From: Bacteroidota bacterium
GTDB taxonomy: Bacteria > Bacteroidota > Bacteroidia > Chitinophagales > Chitinophagaceae
Assembly (NCBI GenBank): GCA_029558715.1
Contig: JAKQEA010000201.1
Coordinates: forward strand, 1 to 56,894
DNA: 56,894 bases
Direction: 5' to 3'
Shown in pieces: positions 19,734 to 28,065 of this stretch (the first letter of the stretch is position 1; each line of letters opens with the position of its first letter). A program made the translations under genes and the position numbers. The notes below the pieces were generated by a model. That model was not told where the DNA came from. It did no database searches and worked only from the letters and a program-made list of their open reading frames with translations.

Positions 19734-22121
19734 ATGTCAAAACGTATCATAAAAAAAGTAGCCGTTTTAGGAAGCGGTGTAATGGGCTCAAGAATAGCTT
19801 GTTATTTTGCCGGCATTGGAGTACAGGTATTATTGTTAGATATTGTTCCAAAGGATTTACCGGCTGATGCAAAACCAGCAGAAAGGAATAAGATAGTGAA
19901 TGATGCTTTGACTGCAGCTGTCAAAAGCAACCCCTCTCCTGTTTATCATAAAGACGTTATCAAGAAAATAACAACCGGCAATTTTGAAGATAATATGAAA
20001 GACATCGCCGGTTGCGACTGGATCATTGAAGTAGTGGTGGAAAGATTAGACATTAAGCAAAAAGTATTTGAGCAGGTAGAAAAATACCGCAAGCCCGGAA
20101 CGCTGATCACTTCCAACACTTCCGGCATTCCCATCCATATGATGGCTGAAGGCAGAAGTGATGACTTTAAAAAGCATTTTTGCGGTTCTCACTTTTTTAA
20201 TCCCCCGAGGTACCTGCGATTATTAGAAGTAATCCCTACACCTTATACTGACCCGGAGATAGTTGACTTTCTTATGAACTATGGTGATTTGTACCTGGGC
20301 AAAACAACTGTACTGTGTAAAGACACCCCGGCTTTTATCGCTAACCGCATCGGGGTATTTGGTATGATGGCTATAATGAATGTGAAAGAGAAACTGAAAT
20401 TGAGTATTGATGAAATTGATGCTCTCACCGGCCCCATCATCGGCCGCCCCAAATCTGCAACTTTCCGTACTGGTGATGTGGTAGGTTTGGATACACTGGT
20501 AAAGGTAGCAAAGGGAGTGGCTGATAATTGTCCGAATGATGAAGCAAAGGATCAGTTCAATATTCCTGTATGGCTTGAAAAAATGATTGCGAATAACTGG
20601 CTGGGAGATAAAACCGGGCAGGGGTTTTTCAAAAAAACTAAAGGAGCCGGCGGTGAAAAAGAAATTTTGACACTGAACCTTGACACCATGGAATATGGGC
20701 CAAGAGTAAAACCAAAATTTGCTACCCTTGAAGCGGCCAAACCTGTTGATGATTTAAATACCCGGTTAAAAATGCTGGTAGCCGGGCAGGATAAAGCCGG
20801 CGAATTTTATCGCCTTTTTCATTATGGCCTTTTTTCTTATATCTCGCACCGTATTCCGGAGATAAGTGATGAGCTATATCGTGTAGATGATGCAATGATG
20901 GCCGGATTCGGTTGGGAGATCGGTGCATTCGAAAGCTGGGATGTGCTCGGTGTAGAGGATACTGTTAAGGCAATGAAAGAATCCGGTTATACTGTTGCAC
21001 CGTGGGTAGACGAAATGCTGGCAAAGGGAATTAAATCTTTTTATAAAGTAGAGTCTGGCAACCGATTGTTCTATTCACAACAATCGGGAACCTATATCCC
21101 CCCTGCGGGGGGCGGGGGGGCTGCATTCATTGTAATGAGCAATTACACTGATAAACAGATCTGGAAAAATGGAAGTTGCCGGTTGTACGATTTAGGTGAT
21201 GATGTACTCGGTCTGCAATGGTTTACCAAAATGGGAAGTATTGGTGGTGATGTGCTGGCCGGAATCCAAACAGCGATAGATAAAGCAGAAAAAAGTTATA
21301 AAGGATTGGTAATTGCGAATGAGGGAGCCAATTTCTCAGCCGGCGCCAATGTAGGGATGATCTTTATGCTGGCGATAGACCAGGAATATGATGAATTGGA
21401 TATGGCTATCCGTATGTTCCAGAATACTATGATGCGGGCAAGATATTCTTCTGTTCCGGTTGTTACAGCCCCGCATGGTTTGGCATTGGGCGGAGCCTGC
21501 GAGCTGAGCTTGCATTCAGACAAATGTTGCCCTGCTGCTGAAACATACACCGGCCTGGTAGAATTAGGCGTAGGATTAATTCCCGGAGGTGGCGGTACCA
21601 AAGAATTTGTACTGAGAGCTTCTGATGAAATGCATGAAGATGAGCCCGAGACAATTACATTAAAAAATCGATTCCTTTCTATAGCTACGGCTAAAGTGGC
21701 CACTTCTGCACAGGAAGGTTTTGGCCTGGGTGTATACAGGAAAGGACTAGATGAAGTAGTAATGAACCAGGGCCGCCGGATTGCTGAAGCAAAAAAATCA
21801 GTGATTGAAATTTTCGACAGCGGGTACACTGCTCCCGTTCAACGAAACGATATAAAAGTATTGGGACAAACTGCTCTCGGAGCTTTATACTCCGGTATTC
21901 ATGCAATGCGTACCGCTAACTATGCTACCGAACATGATTCTGTTGTAGCTAAGAAACTGGCTTACATAATGTGTGGTGGTGATTTAAGCGAGCCCACTTT
22001 AGTTTCTGAACAATACTTATTGGATTTGGAAAGAGAAGCCTTCCTGTCTCTTTGCGGTGAAAAGAAAACACTGGAAAGGATACAAAGTGTATTGAAAAGT
22101 GGCAGGCCAATCAGGAACTGA
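19734..22121 (+). CDS. 3-hydroxyacyl-CoA dehydrogenase / enoyl-CoA hydratase fusion (FadN-like)
   Basis: 795 aa. It carries out two beta-oxidation steps, hydration of enoyl-CoA and NAD-dependent oxidation of 3-hydroxyacyl-CoA. Domain order is dehydrogenase first, as in B. subtilis FadN and opposite to E. coli FadB. The Rossmann motif is 'VAVLGSGVMGSRIACYFAG' (9-27), the conserved 'SNTSGIPI' is at 125-132, and C-terminal dehydrogenase domains run to about 430. The hydratase/crotonase fold is at about 510-700 with 'FSAGANVGM' and 'LALGGACELSLHSD' forming the oxyanion loops. No thiolase or acyl-CoA dehydrogenase is adjacent. A TAnnTTTG element (19722-19729) lies just 4 nt before the ATG. A GC-only hairpin sits within the gene at 21098-21120. 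Confidence 0.93.
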   Translation: MSKRIIKKVAVLGSGVMGSRIACYFAGIGVQVLLLDIVPKDLPADAKPAERNKIVNDALTAAVKSNPSPVYHKDVIKKITTGNFEDNMKDIAGCDWIIEVVVERLDIKQKVFEQVEKYRKPGTLITSNTSGIPIHMMAEGRSDDFKKHFCGSHFFNPPRYLRLLEVIPTPYTDPEIVDFLMNYGDLYLGKTTVLCKDTPAFIANRIGVFGMMAIMNVKEKLKLSIDEIDALTGPIIGRPKSATFRTGDVVGLDTLVKVAKGVADNCPNDEAKDQFNIPVWLEKMIANNWLGDKTGQGFFKKTKGAGGEKEILTLNLDTMEYGPRVKPKFATLEAAKPVDDLNTRLKMLVAGQDKAGEFYRLFHYGLFSYISHRIPEISDELYRVDDAMMAGFGWEIGAFESWDVLGVEDTVKAMKESGYTVAPWVDEMLAKGIKSFYKVESGNRLFYSQQSGTYIPPAGGGGAAFIVMSNYTDKQIWKNGSCRLYDLGDDVLGLQWFTKMGSIGGDVLAGIQTAIDKAEKSYKGLVIANEGANFSAGANVGMIFMLAIDQEYDELDMAIRMFQNTMMRARYSSVPVVTAPHGLALGGACELSLHSDKCCPAAETYTGLVELGVGLIPGGGGTKEFVLRASDEMHEDEPETITLKNRFLSIATAKVATSAQEGFGLGVYRKGLDEVVMNQGRRIAEAKKSVIEIFDSGYTAPVQRNDIKVLGQTALGALYSGIHAMRTANYATEHDSVVAKKLAYIMCGGDLSEPTLVSEQYLLDLEREAFLSLCGEKKTLERIQSVLKSGRPIRN
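21098..21120 (+). repeat. Homopolymeric C6/G6/G7 tract inside the FadN-like gene
   Basis: Six C's (21098-21103), TGC, six G's (21107-21112), C, seven G's (21114-21120). The C run can pair with either G run. It encodes the linker 'PPAGGGG' between the dehydrogenase and hydratase halves. The coding frame is intact through it. Confidence 0.9.
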
Positions 22122-22183
22122 TAAGTCAGGTAAAGAATTAAATTACATAGTAACACTATTACTCATCATCTAAAAAAGAGAGG

Positions 22184-22858
22184 ATGAAAAAAATATTCTG
22201 CGTTACACTATGCTTACTTATCATATTATCCATTGCCGGCCAGGCAAACTATTCCGGTGCTTATGGTTATTCTTTCCCTCCTGTTGGCGATGCCCCTGCA
22301 AATGAAAAAGGCGCCTCCGGCATGCTTGTTTTGCTGAAAATGGATGGAAACAAGTATCGTTTCTGGCTGGATATAACAATCGGATGGCCTTCTTATAATA
22401 TTGGCGAAACGGACGGCACGGTGACTTTCATAAATGATACAGCCTCTTTTGATAATAGCTTTGAAGATGCCACTGCACCCTGCATTTTAAAATTTAAGAT
22501 CAAAGAAGATATTATATCTATCAATAGCCAGTCAACTTCATTCAACTGTGGGTTTGGCAATTCGGTAAATGCGGACGGTGAGTATACAAAACTGAAGACC
22601 CAGCCATTGTTAGATAATAACTGGCTGAAAAAAGAATATAATCAATCGCCAACTATCACTATTGCCGCTGACAAGGCTACGGTGTATGAAGACGAGAACT
22701 GCATCCATGCCAAAAAACAATATTTTGTAAAAGGCGATAAACTGCTCTCTATAGCAGAGACTGAAAAAACAGTATATGTTGAATACATCCCTTCTCCCGG
22801 CAAGTTCGTCTATGGCTGGATTAAGAAAACAATGGTAAAAGAAACCAGCACCGAATAA
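22184..22858 (+). CDS. Secreted protein with C-terminal SH3-like domain
   Basis: 224 aa with a signal peptide (1-19, 'FCVTLCLLIILSIAGQA'). The first domain (20-140) is beta-rich and carries two cysteines in 'APCILKF' and 'FNCGFGNSVNADGEY', a pattern I have seen in unnamed periplasmic proteins and which probably forms a disulfide. The C-terminal part (about 163-218, 'ATVYEDENC', 'YFVKGDKLLSI', 'YGWIKKTMV') looks like a bacterial SH3 domain, which often binds peptidoglycan or peptides. No catalytic residues are seen. The metzincin gene starts 5 bp after the stop, so the two form an operon. Confidence 0.75.
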   Translation: MKKIFCVTLCLLIILSIAGQANYSGAYGYSFPPVGDAPANEKGASGMLVLLKMDGNKYRFWLDITIGWPSYNIGETDGTVTFINDTASFDNSFEDATAPCILKFKIKEDIISINSQSTSFNCGFGNSVNADGEYTKLKTQPLLDNNWLKKEYNQSPTITIAADKATVYEDENCIHAKKQYFVKGDKLLSIAETEKTVYVEYIPSPGKFVYGWIKKTMVKETSTE

Positions 22859-22863
22859 ATAAG

Positions 22864-23532
22864 ATGGGCACTGCAGAGATCAATAATCAGCAACTTATCA
22901 TTCATTCCCATATCATTACTTACGGTAATGCGGCCAACGAAGAATTGTCCGAAATGATCCGTGAAGAAATAGAAACCATGTGGAATGAACCGAAAGGAAG
23001 TGTTGAATTAGACGGGTCAGTGTTCAGCGTTTTTTTCAGGATTACCTCTTCCTTCCAACCCACTATAACTGATATTGACATTTACCAGAATCTTGATCCC
23101 CGCAATAATTATTTTCGCATCGAAGAATTTGCCCATGGCAATATTTCTTTTGTAGATGGGCTCGGTTGTAATAGTGGTTACCTCAAACTGGAAAATTTAT
23201 ATAAGGGGTCGACAACTGCAGCACATGAATATGGACATACATTAGGGCTGGACCATCCCGATAATCTTGATATCAGGGGTAAGGGTGTACCCGGCATCAT
23301 GTATCCAAGAGGAACACTGGTCGATCCGCAATACCAGTACGACCCGGATAAACCGGCTGGTACAAAAGGAGGCACCATGCACCCGATGTACAGGAAAGTT
23401 TTACAGAAAGATATCAGCATGCTAAAATTGCAGCAACTGAATTTTGAGAACGGCAAAGCCATAATGGGAGAGTTTACCAATGTCTGGCATCCCAATCATT
23501 CAGATATAGATTTAAATAGTTTCCTGGCCTGA
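22864..23532 (+). CDS. Small metzincin-type zinc metalloprotease
   Basis: 222 aa. The motif 'AAHEYGHTLGLDH' gives the metzincin zinc site HExxHxxGxxH with His121, Glu122, His125 and His131. Met146 in 'GIMYPRG' is the expected Met-turn. The family is M10-like or a close relative. No signal peptide, transmembrane segment or propeptide cysteine switch is visible: the protein begins 'MGTAEINNQQLIIHSHI'. That is unusual for metzincins, which normally act outside the cell. The ATG at 22864 is 5 bp behind the stop of the secreted SH3-like protein, so the two are translated from one message. It could be a cytoplasmic toxin-like or self-exported protease; the substrate is unknown. Confidence 0.82.
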   Translation: MGTAEINNQQLIIHSHIITYGNAANEELSEMIREEIETMWNEPKGSVELDGSVFSVFFRITSSFQPTITDIDIYQNLDPRNNYFRIEEFAHGNISFVDGLGCNSGYLKLENLYKGSTTAAHEYGHTLGLDHPDNLDIRGKGVPGIMYPRGTLVDPQYQYDPDKPAGTKGGTMHPMYRKVLQKDISMLKLQQLNFENGKAIMGEFTNVWHPNHSDIDLNSFLA

Positions 23533-23536
23533 ATGA

Positions 23537-24490
23537 TCAGCTATGCTGTATTGCTGTCTTAATATCAGGAAATCTGAAGCTGAAACCTGCCTGCTGTATC
23601 TTAGCGCTGCTTACTGTTGCACTTTTTAAAATTTCAACACTCATTTCTCCCAGTATTAATTTCAGGATAAACGAAGGAACATAGAATGGCAGGTAGAATT
23701 TCTTTCTTGATTTTGCCAGTTGCAATGTCAGTTCCTTATTCGAAACCGGGGCAGGCGCCACGGCATTATAAACCCCGCTGATATGTTCATTCTCAACAGA
23801 TGTAATAAACATACTGACGAGATCATCGATATGGATCCAGCTTACCATTTGTTTACCATTGCCTAAGATAGCTGCTACTCCGAATTTCAACGGCTTAATG
23901 AATTCTCTCAATGCCCCGCCTTCTTTACTGAGTACAATACCAATTCTCAGTTTAACTAACCTCTTCCCCATTTGATTGACCGGTTCTGTATTTTCCTCCC
24001 ATTTTTTACAAGTTTGTCCAAGGAAATCATCTGAAGAAAAATCAGATTCAATAAATTTCCGGATGCCGCTGCCCATTCCTTCAGCAGAGTGGTTGAGTGA
24101 AAGATCAGCTCCATACCAGCCGATAGCTGATGCAGCGATTACAGCTTTTACTTTATTGGGAATACTCCGGAGGCTTTCAACTATTAATTGACCACTCTTT
24201 ACCCTGCTGTCAATTATCTCCTTTTTTCTTTTTTTGGTCCATCTTTTTTCTGCTACCCCTGCCCCGGCCAGGTGAACGATATAATCTGCTTTGGCTATAG
24301 CATCCTTATCGATTGTTTGCGCATCAACATTCCATTCAGCATACCGTATTCTATCTGCAAGCTGCGGGTTTTGAGCAATTGGCTTAATCTTTCTTGTTAG
24401 TATAATAATATCGTATCCTCTTTCCTGTAAAGCCTTGCACAATGCCTTGCCTACAAGGCCTGTACCCCCGGTTACCAGAATTGTTGCCAT
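23537..24490 (-). CDS. TIGR01777 family SDR protein (YfcH/SDR39U1-like)
   Basis: 317 aa. An NAD(P)-binding Rossmann fold begins 'ILVTGGTGLVGKALCKAL' (4-21). The family marker 'AASAIGWYG' (118-126) holds the region corresponding to the SDR active site, and 'VHLAGAGVAEKRW' is also typical. The C-terminal DUF1731 segment ('LILGEMSVEILKSATVSSAK', about 275-294) completes the architecture. Members are called epimerases by homology, but the substrate is not established. It is convergent with the metzincin gene (4 bp apart) and divergent from the ABC transporter. Confidence 0.92.
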   Translation of the reverse strand: MATILVTGGTGLVGKALCKALQERGYDIIILTRKIKPIAQNPQLADRIRYAEWNVDAQTIDKDAIAKADYIVHLAGAGVAEKRWTKKRKKEIIDSRVKSGQLIVESLRSIPNKVKAVIAASAIGWYGADLSLNHSAEGMGSGIRKFIESDFSSDDFLGQTCKKWEENTEPVNQMGKRLVKLRIGIVLSKEGGALREFIKPLKFGVAAILGNGKQMVSWIHIDDLVSMFITSVENEHISGVYNAVAPAPVSNKELTLQLAKSRKKFYLPFYVPSFILKLILGEMSVEILKSATVSSAKIQQAGFSFRFPDIKTAIQHS

Positions 24491-24541
24491 AAATTAATAC
24501 AAGATAATTTTAATTATAACATACCGGCTAACATATTGTTG

Positions 24542-24570
24542 TTGTTAGTACTTAAGAATCTTTTATCTTG
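24542..24570 (+). promoter_or_regulatory. Possible promoter of the ABC transporter genes
   Basis: TTG (24542-24544), a 19-nt spacer, then TATCTTG (24564-24570), a one-base-short version of TAnnTTTG. It lies 20 bp before the ATG at 24590. Confidence 0.35.
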
Positions 24571-24589
24571 AGGCCTGAAAAACATAAAT

Positions 24590-25504
24590 ATGAGTACTGT
24601 TCTCTCTGTTAACAACCTGGCAAAATCATATGGACTTGTCCGTGCACTCGATGGTGTATCGTTCGATGTTCCGCAAGGCAGTGTGTTTGGGATATTAGGC
24701 CCGAATGGAAGTGGAAAGACCACTTTGCTGGGTATCATTATGGAAATCCTGAAAGCTTCAGGTGGCAGTTACAGCTGGCAGGGGCAGCCAGCTACCAATG
24801 AACACAGAAGACAGATCGGTACATTACTGGAAACGCCTAACTTTTATCATTACTTAAGTGGCGAAAAAAACCTGGCTATTGCGGCTGCGATTAAACAAAA
24901 AGGAACAGATGATATTCCCGAAGTATTGAAAACAGTGAATCTTTATCAGCGCAAAGATTCAAAATTCAGTACCTATTCCCTCGGTATGAAACAACGGCTG
25001 GCTATTGCGTCAACGCTTATCGGCAACCCGGACATCCTGGTATTTGATGAACCAACCAACGGTCTTGACCCGGCAGGTATTGCCGAAATACGGGAACTGA
25101 TAAAAGAATTGAACCGTAAAGGCAAGACCATAATTATGGCCAGCCATATACTTGACGAAGTAGAAAAAGTTTGTACCCATGTAGCTATTATCCAAAAAGG
25201 AGTACTTAAAACATCAGGGCCGGTTTCAGACGTACTGAACACTTCTGCTGACAACAGTACCACTATATTGATCTCGGCAGACGATAATGAAGCATTGAGG
25301 TCAGTGATCAGCAATATGCCCGGGATCAATTCGGTGACCGTACAGGATAATTTGCTTATGCTCAGCTGCAACGAATCAGTAACCTCTTCTGCCATTAACA
25401 GGTATTGCTTTGAAAAAGGTATTACGCTCAACCAGCTGCTGGTGAAGAGAAAGACACTGGAAACAAGGTTCCTTGAAATAACCGGTGGCCAAAGCGACAG
25501 ATAA
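24590..25504 (+). CDS. ABC transporter ATP-binding protein (ABC-2 type)
   Basis: 304 aa. All nucleotide-binding motifs are present: Walker A 'GPNGSGKTT' (about 38-46), the signature 'YSLGMKQRL', Walker B 'ILVFDEPTNGLDP', and the switch His in 'IMASHILDEVE'. A C-terminal extension of about 85 residues follows the ATPase core, as in drug and antibiotic-export DrrA/CcmA-like ABC-2 ATPases. It pairs with the permease starting 30 bp downstream. The two together should form a homodimeric ATPase with a permease dimer. The substrate cannot be inferred; no resistance or biosynthesis genes are adjacent. Confidence 0.94.
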   Translation: MSTVLSVNNLAKSYGLVRALDGVSFDVPQGSVFGILGPNGSGKTTLLGIIMEILKASGGSYSWQGQPATNEHRRQIGTLLETPNFYHYLSGEKNLAIAAAIKQKGTDDIPEVLKTVNLYQRKDSKFSTYSLGMKQRLAIASTLIGNPDILVFDEPTNGLDPAGIAEIRELIKELNRKGKTIIMASHILDEVEKVCTHVAIIQKGVLKTSGPVSDVLNTSADNSTTILISADDNEALRSVISNMPGINSVTVQDNLLMLSCNESVTSSAINRYCFEKGITLNQLLVKRKTLETRFLEITGGQSDR

Positions 25505-25533
25505 ACACAATTTGTAAAAGTATAACTAATTAT

Positions 25534-26331
25534 ATGCTGCAATTATTAAAAATAGAATGGCTGAAAGTAAAGAATTACCGGGCCTTTTGGATACTATTGA
25601 TATTGTATATCATCGCTATTATTGGGGCCAATGTTATCGCATATACTATTAATAATCGTGTACGGGAATCCGGTGCAGGCACTATCGTACCTTCCTTATA
25701 CAGTTTTCCAACAACCTGGAACATGGTAACCTATGTTTCCACCTTCCTTTTCCTGTTCCCGGGTTTACTGATGATCAATCATGCAGGTAATGAATTCAGC
25801 TTTAAAACCAGCCGCCAGAATATCATTGATGGCTGGAGTCGCAAGGATTTTATTTCAGTTAAATTAATGTTTGCTGTTATTGTCAGTGCTATAGCCACTA
25901 TTGCTGTTTTCCTTACGGGTCTTGTTTTAGGTAAGATAGCATCAGAAGGAAGTACAGAACCAATTACTACCGATCTGCATTTTATTTTATATTTCTTCCT
26001 GCAAACCTTATTGTATTGTATCGTGGCGATCTTTATTGTGGTATGGATCAGGAGGTCCGGGCTGGCTATCGGTATCTATTTTGCGTACAGCCTGATCATT
26101 GAAAATATAATAGCCGGGGCCGTTTTTTATTCGCTAAAAGATACCGGCAATACAAAATTCAGCCAGGCACTGCCATTACAATCTTCTGATTCATTGATAC
26201 GAACGCCAAAACTGGAAGAGATATTACCGGGGCAGAATTTTTCAGATACTACCCTGCTGGTAATTGTATGCTTTTATATCCTGTTCTTCTCCTGGCTCAG
26301 TTTCCGGAATTTCACCCGGAGAGATCTGTAA
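25534..26331 (+). CDS. ABC-2 type transporter permease
   Basis: 265 aa with about six hydrophobic segments (roughly 17-38, 66-86, 107-131, 147-168, 174-195 and 235-255). The start 'MLQLLKIEWLKVKNYRAFWIL' is characteristic of ABC-2 permeases, with an amphipathic N-terminal helix before TM1. It follows its ATPase gene after 30 bp and is certainly its partner. The gene ends 7 bp from the convergent DEAD-box helicase gene. Confidence 0.9.
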   Translation: MLQLLKIEWLKVKNYRAFWILLILYIIAIIGANVIAYTINNRVRESGAGTIVPSLYSFPTTWNMVTYVSTFLFLFPGLLMINHAGNEFSFKTSRQNIIDGWSRKDFISVKLMFAVIVSAIATIAVFLTGLVLGKIASEGSTEPITTDLHFILYFFLQTLLYCIVAIFIVVWIRRSGLAIGIYFAYSLIIENIIAGAVFYSLKDTGNTKFSQALPLQSSDSLIRTPKLEEILPGQNFSDTTLLVIVCFYILFFSWLSFRNFTRRDL

Positions 26332-26338
26332 CAGCTGT

Positions 26339-27589
26339 TTACCGGGATCGTTGTCCACCATAATTTCTTCGTTGACCATTGCCAGCCTGCGAATTAAAAT
26401 TGCGTCGTGGTTTAAACGATTGTTGCTGCCTGGCAACCGGTGCTGGTGCTGCAACATGTGCATTAGCAGCAAAAGGATGCTCATGTATCACCGGGATAGT
26501 TTTGTCGATCAGCTTCTGTATATCTTTTAATTCTGTTCTTTCTTCTGCACTGCAGAAAGAAATAGCTGTACCAATATTTCCCGCCCTGCCGGTTCGGCCA
26601 ATACGGTGAACATATGTTTCAGGAACATTTGGCAAATCATAATTTATCACATGGGCCAGTTCATCAATATCAATTCCCCGGGCAGCAATATCTGTGGCAA
26701 CCAACACACGGAGTGTACCATTCTTAAAGTCAGTAAGTGCTCCCTGCCGGGCATTCTGTGATTTGTTACCATGAATAGCAGCAGCTCTTATATTATGCCG
26801 CTGCAGGATCTTCACGACTTTATCGGCGCCATGCTTGGTACGGGTAAACACCAGTGCTGTTTTAATTTCTTTATTCTCTAACAGGTGAAGCAGCAATTCC
26901 GGTTTTTCCATTTTACCAACATGATAAAGGCTTTGCCCGATCTTATCAACAGTTGAAGATGGCGGCGTTACTTCCACTTTTGCAGGATGTGTTAACAATA
27001 CATTCGCCAGTTTTTGAATCTCCGGCGGCATAGTGGCCGAAAAGAAAAGTGTTTGTCTTTTTGCCGGCAGCTTTGCAATTATTTTTTTTACATCGTGAAT
27101 AAAGCCCATGTCGAGCATACGGTCCGCTTCATCCAGTACAAATATTTGCAGTTTATCTAAATGAACAAACCCTTGCGACATCAGATCAAGCAGGCGACCC
27201 GGTGTGGCTACCAATACATCCACTCCTCTGCGAAGGGCATTGGTTTGATTTTGCTGTGATACACCTCCAAAAATAACTGTATGGCGTATACCGGTATATC
27301 TTCCGTAAGCGGCAAAACTTTCATCAATTTGTATCGCCAGTTCCCTGGTTGGAGTCAATATCAATACTTTGATGCCAGCTGCCAAAGGTTTTTGTTCATG
27401 CAGAATCTGCAGGATAGGTATGGCAAAAGCGGCTGTCTTCCCGGTACCTGTCTGGGCACAACCCAGCAGGTCTTTTCGTTGCAGCACCAGCGGAATTGCC
27501 TGTTGCTGAATGGGTGTGGGAATAGTGTATCCTTCTGCGGCTACGGCCCTAAGGATAGGTTCAATAATTTCTAATTTTTTAAAAGCCAT
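26339..27589 (-). CDS. DEAD-box RNA helicase (RhlE-like)
   Basis: 416 aa. An ATP-dependent RNA-unwinding enzyme used in ribosome assembly, mRNA decay or cold adaptation. Visible motifs are the Q motif ('[14 protein letters not shown]'), I ('[11 protein letters not shown]'), Ia ('PTRELAIQ'), II ('DEAD'), III ('SAT'), and VI ('[10 protein letters not shown]'). A short basic C-terminal tail (about 385-416, '[10 protein letters not shown]', '[10 protein letters not shown]') is an RGG-like RNA-binding end typical of RhlE. The leader before the start is long (over 150 nt before any other gene) and has dyad elements, which fits post-transcriptional control (inference). Confidence 0.94.
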   Translation of the reverse strand: MAFKKLEIIEPILRAVAAEGYTIPTPIQQQAIPLVLQRKDLLGCAQTGTGKTAAFAIPILQILHEQKPLAAGIKVLILTPTRELAIQIDESFAAYGRYTGIRHTVIFGGVSQQNQTNALRRGVDVLVATPGRLLDLMSQGFVHLDKLQIFVLDEADRMLDMGFIHDVKKIIAKLPAKRQTLFFSATMPPEIQKLANVLLTHPAKVEVTPPSSTVDKIGQSLYHVGKMEKPELLLHLLENKEIKTALVFTRTKHGADKVVKILQRHNIRAAAIHGNKSQNARQGALTDFKNGTLRVLVATDIAARGIDIDELAHVINYDLPNVPETYVHRIGRTGRAGNIGTAISFCSAEERTELKDIQKLIDKTIPVIHEHPFAANAHVAAPAPVARQQQSFKPRRNFNSQAGNGQRRNYGGQRSR

Positions 27590-27614
27590 GATAGGTTTTA
27601 TATTTAAATCGCTC

Positions 27615-27628
27615 CCGATAGCTATCGG
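27615..27628. repeat. 14-bp perfect palindrome in the helicase leader
   Basis: CCGATAGCTATCGG is fully self-complementary. It lies 25 bp upstream of the helicase start. It could be a protein-binding site or an RNA stem. Confidence 0.7.
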
Positions 27629-27960
27629 ATTATTGCGGATGGAGCTGGCTAAGATGTTGTAGGTTCTGAATCAGCGAAAGTTTGTTCTAAATACCACCGG
27701 CTTACAACCTGCCGTGTCAGTTACGTGGAGTAGGATGCGAAGATAGGGTTTTATTATTTAATGAAGGATATTGCAATATCAAAGTATTGTCCGCCTCGGA
27801 AACTGCGCATAATTTATAAGTTGAGTAAACAATGTCTTACTTAATTTCTTTGCTTACATCTCCGGAGTTTCTGACTCAATGATATATTGGCTAGACACTA
27901 ATTACACAGGAAAAAAGAAAACAGATTTCCTATAATAATTAAGTTAGGAATTATATATAT

Positions 27961-27988
27961 AAAAAACCCTCCGGTGGAAACCGGAGGG
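27961..27988 (-). terminator. Terminator of the dcw operon, behind ftsZ
   Basis: A perfect 9-bp stem CCCTCCGGT (27967-27975) / ACCGGAGGG (27980-27988) with a GGAA loop. Read on the minus strand it is followed by six T's. It is 77 nt behind the ftsZ stop. Confidence 0.9.
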
Positions 27989-28065
27989 AACAACTAAAAA
28001 ACACTAGCTAAATGCTCAGTGGCTTCATTGGAACGAACGAGGGTGGCGGATTGTCTCTTTTATGA

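Larger units (their letters stand above)
27590..28065. other. 476-bp intergenic region: helicase leader and ftsZ 3' region
   Basis: No coding region is supported. The left part (27590 to about 27760) is the leader of the helicase gene on the minus strand. It contains the palindrome CCGATAGCTATCGG (27615-27628) and, further upstream, GTTGTA/TACAAC complementary segments that could close a stem. The middle (27760-27960) is AT-rich with no feature I can name. The right part holds the dcw terminator (27961-27988) and the ftsZ 3' untranslated stretch. Confidence 0.7.

Noticed and set aside
21296-21829. 177-codon frame antisense to the FadN-like gene
   Set aside because: Falls on the conserved hydratase domain; composition typical of an antisense shadow.
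24973-25542. 189-codon frame antisense to the ABC ATPase gene
   Set aside because: Covers the signature and Walker B region of a certain gene; Ser-rich shadow.
27662-27760. Possible tRNA or tmRNA in the gap between helicase and ftsZ
   Set aside because: No cloverleaf, T-loop sequence or CCA-type end could be found; treated as a leader region.
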